Part shown: positions 16,084 through 17,496 of the stretch, one piece after another
How positions within the stretch are numbered: the stretch's first letter is position 1
How the letters are laid out: the number at the start of each line of letters is the position of its first letter
Assembly (NCBI GenBank): GCA_036939355.1
Contig: JALLAP010003410.1
Span: 1-17,496 of the forward strand
Length of the DNA stretch: 17,496 nt
Origin: Thalassiosira profunda
Lineage: Eukaryota; Bacillariophyta; Thalassiosirophyceae; Thalassiosirales; Thalassiosiraceae
Direction of reading: 5' to 3'
Made by a program: the position numbers and the translations under genes
Notes under the pieces: generated by a model
The model's input: the letters and a program-made list of their open reading frames with translations, nothing else
The model's database searches: none
Told to the model about the DNA's origin: nothing

Positions 16084-17400
16084 GGTTGCGGGATGGGTTG
16101 GGGGTGGGGGTGTTGTCCTGTTGGGGAAATTGTGAAGGGGCGGTGCGGTGGCTGGCCTGGTCGAGTCGGGCAACAGGAAGGGAGATGGCGTGTGTGATGT
16201 GTTGGGGATTTGATTTGGCTTCGACAGCCGTCCGAAGGCTTTCAAATTCACTCCAACCAACGGCTACATTTTTCTGCGTCGGAATTGGTAATAAAAGATA
16301 CGACTGCGACTTCGGGAGGAGACTTTCTTGCATTGCATTCAAAGTGAATAAAATAACGGCCACCAAGCGGAGTGTACAACAACGTGGGAATTCGTACTTT
16401 GAGTTTGGAGAGTGACAAGCACCTTTCGAATGAATGCGAACGAAAGACCAACGAATTATGGGAGAAGGTGGTTCAATTCGTCCGTTCAGGACGAAACGTC
16501 GTATCACAACCAGGTACTATCTATTCCTTCGTGAATTGGCCGTTTCTACAAGTTATCTACCTCTGATACGTCGTAAATATCGTATGTAGGAGATTCTGCG
16601 CCGCCTTGTGCAAACTCAACCACCCCCGGCAAATGGGCAGAAAGCAAAAGGACACTCTCTTCTGAAACCTTATCCAACATCAGAAGGCAGCAAGCAAGCC
16701 GCACATGCCGCCAGCTGATCATGGAGCTCCTCGTGGAAATTGATGAATAGGGAGAGACAAAGCAATACAGCCCCGAGAGAGAGCGCGGGGAGCAGAGAGA
16801 TGTCCAATTAAAACCTGTGGCGCGCTGCTCATATCCTGAAAATAAAGATCCGCCAGAAAGATACATACCTACCTACTGTCTGCAACCACCTTGACATTAT
16901 CAAACTTCGTCAACCCACAGCATCACGCCTGCGCAAGTGGCTTTTCTTGTTTTCTTTTTGTTTTCTGTGCGTTCATCGCTCTCACTCTCAGCATTCCGAG
17001 TCCGTTGTTTTGTACATATTATTGTAGATATTCATAAGTAGATATTATCTCACCTTCCAGCTCCACTTACTCCTCGCTCACTTGTGCGGCACCCCCTCCT
17101 TGTGTGTGCTCTCCGCTGGTCTTTCAGGTTCACTGGCGACGACGCGATGACAAGAAGCTGGCTCGGGTGGGCACTAAGTATCTTCGTTTGCAAAATATTT
17201 CCTCCTGTGGTATCATACCTAGGGATAAGGATACTATCTTCGTTTCATAAAAAACGCACCCCGGAAGAAGTTGTGAGAGGCCACTTCTTACCATACTAAA
17301 TTTACTCCTTAGAGAGAAAAGATCCAAGCCATCAAAAAATCAGAAAATCAGAAGGCGGTCGTCGAGCACACTCGCTCCCACACTTCTACTGCGCCCAACC
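16084..17400. promoter_or_regulatory. Long AT-richer divergent intergenic region
   Basis: About 1.3 kb between the minus-strand SGK-rich gene and the plus-strand gene starting at 17401. Composition turns clearly AT-richer from about 16250. A 106-codon minus frame (16546-16866) and shorter frames lack recognisable features. Visible signals: a T-rich run with repeated TTGTTTTCT-like words (about 16940-16968), two TAGATATT words (about 17025-17050), a 7-base hairpin AAGAAGT/ACTTCTT (17265-17289) and an AAATCAG duplication (about 17337-17350). It probably holds two promoters; a small non-coding RNA cannot be excluded by eye. Confidence 0.5.
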
Positions 17401-17496
17401 ATGATCGTCTCGCCCCGCCTCGTCTCCCGGCATGGCCGCCACCTCTTCCGCCCTCGCGCGCCCGCCCCCGCCACCGGGGCGGCGCTCCGCGCGACG
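17401..17496 (+). CDS. N-terminus of an organelle-targeted protein (partial, cut by window end)
   Basis: The ATG at 17401 is preceded by CCAACC (A at -3). The 32 codons to the edge read MIVSPRLVSRHGRHLFRPR followed by an Ala/Pro/Thr-rich stretch. There are many Arg and no acidic residues, a mitochondrial-presequence-like composition. GC content jumps at the start codon compared with the AT-rich upstream region, as expected for coding sequence here. The mature protein lies outside the window, so no function can be given. Confidence 0.55.
   Translation, partial: MIVSPRLVSRHGRHLFRPRAPAPATGAALRAT

Noticed and set aside
16546..16866. 106-codon minus-strand open frame in the AT-rich spacer
   Set aside because: No recognisable domain, odd composition and no splice or promoter support; kept only as part of the intergenic description.
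1..17496. CRISPR array, tRNA, rRNA or bacterial operon
   Set aside because: No regularly spaced repeats, no tRNA-like T-arm with matching acceptor stem found by eye, and the introns and protein types show a eukaryotic nuclear region. The bacterial-like solute-binding domain is spliced in frame to eukaryotic signalling domains, so contamination is not a good explanation.

Overview
The window is nuclear DNA of a eukaryote. Several reading frames continue only across short introns of about 70-140 bases with GT...AG ends, starts sit in good initiation context (purine at -3) rather than behind ribosome binding sites, and the proteins are eukaryotic in architecture. The best guess is a stramenopile alga, most likely a diatom. 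Three things suggest this: the Ser-Gly-Lys-repeat membrane protein with a Pro-Thr-rich tail, the prolyl 4-hydroxylase type, and the gene at 8835-10517 with its 'RRSDGSYTYAVLAYR' block. This placement is inference from gene style, not proof.

Layout. 1-79: possible last codons of an upstream gene. 671-2316 (+): type II membrane prolyl 4-hydroxylase in three exons. 2973-7147 (+): a four-exon, about 1301-residue receptor-like protein with a bacterial-type sugar-binding-protein ectodomain, one transmembrane helix, a protein kinase domain with intact catalytic residues, and a class III guanylate cyclase. 7382-8419 (-): Golgi-type sulfotransferase. 8835-10517 (+): an unrecognised acidic protein with a small CxxC...HxC motif. 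10570-12166 (-): RNA polymerase II CTD-interacting-domain protein of the RPRD1/Rtt103 type. 12655-14184 (+): two-exon EngB/YihA GTPase with a mitochondrial-looking leader. 14562-16083 (-): two-exon Ser-Gly-Lys-rich single-pass membrane protein. 17401-end (+): first codons of another organelle-targeted protein. After the first two genes the strands alternate, giving convergent pairs (spacers of 234, 52 and 377 bases) and divergent promoters (415, 488 and about 1317 bases).

The genes do not form a pathway or an operon. Loose themes are secretion and cell surface (hydroxylase, sulfotransferase, SGK-rich protein), signalling (receptor cyclase), transcription (CID protein) and organelle ribosome assembly (EngB). 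The standout is the receptor cyclase: it uses a type II bacterial solute-binding fold as its sensor, whereas animal receptor cyclases use a type I fold.

Assembly caveat. Two single N bases (11642 and 15367) are each flanked by an exact 72-base direct repeat that breaks a gene. Removing one copy plus the N (73 bases) restores one open frame in both genes, so the repeats are contig-overlap artefacts, not biology.
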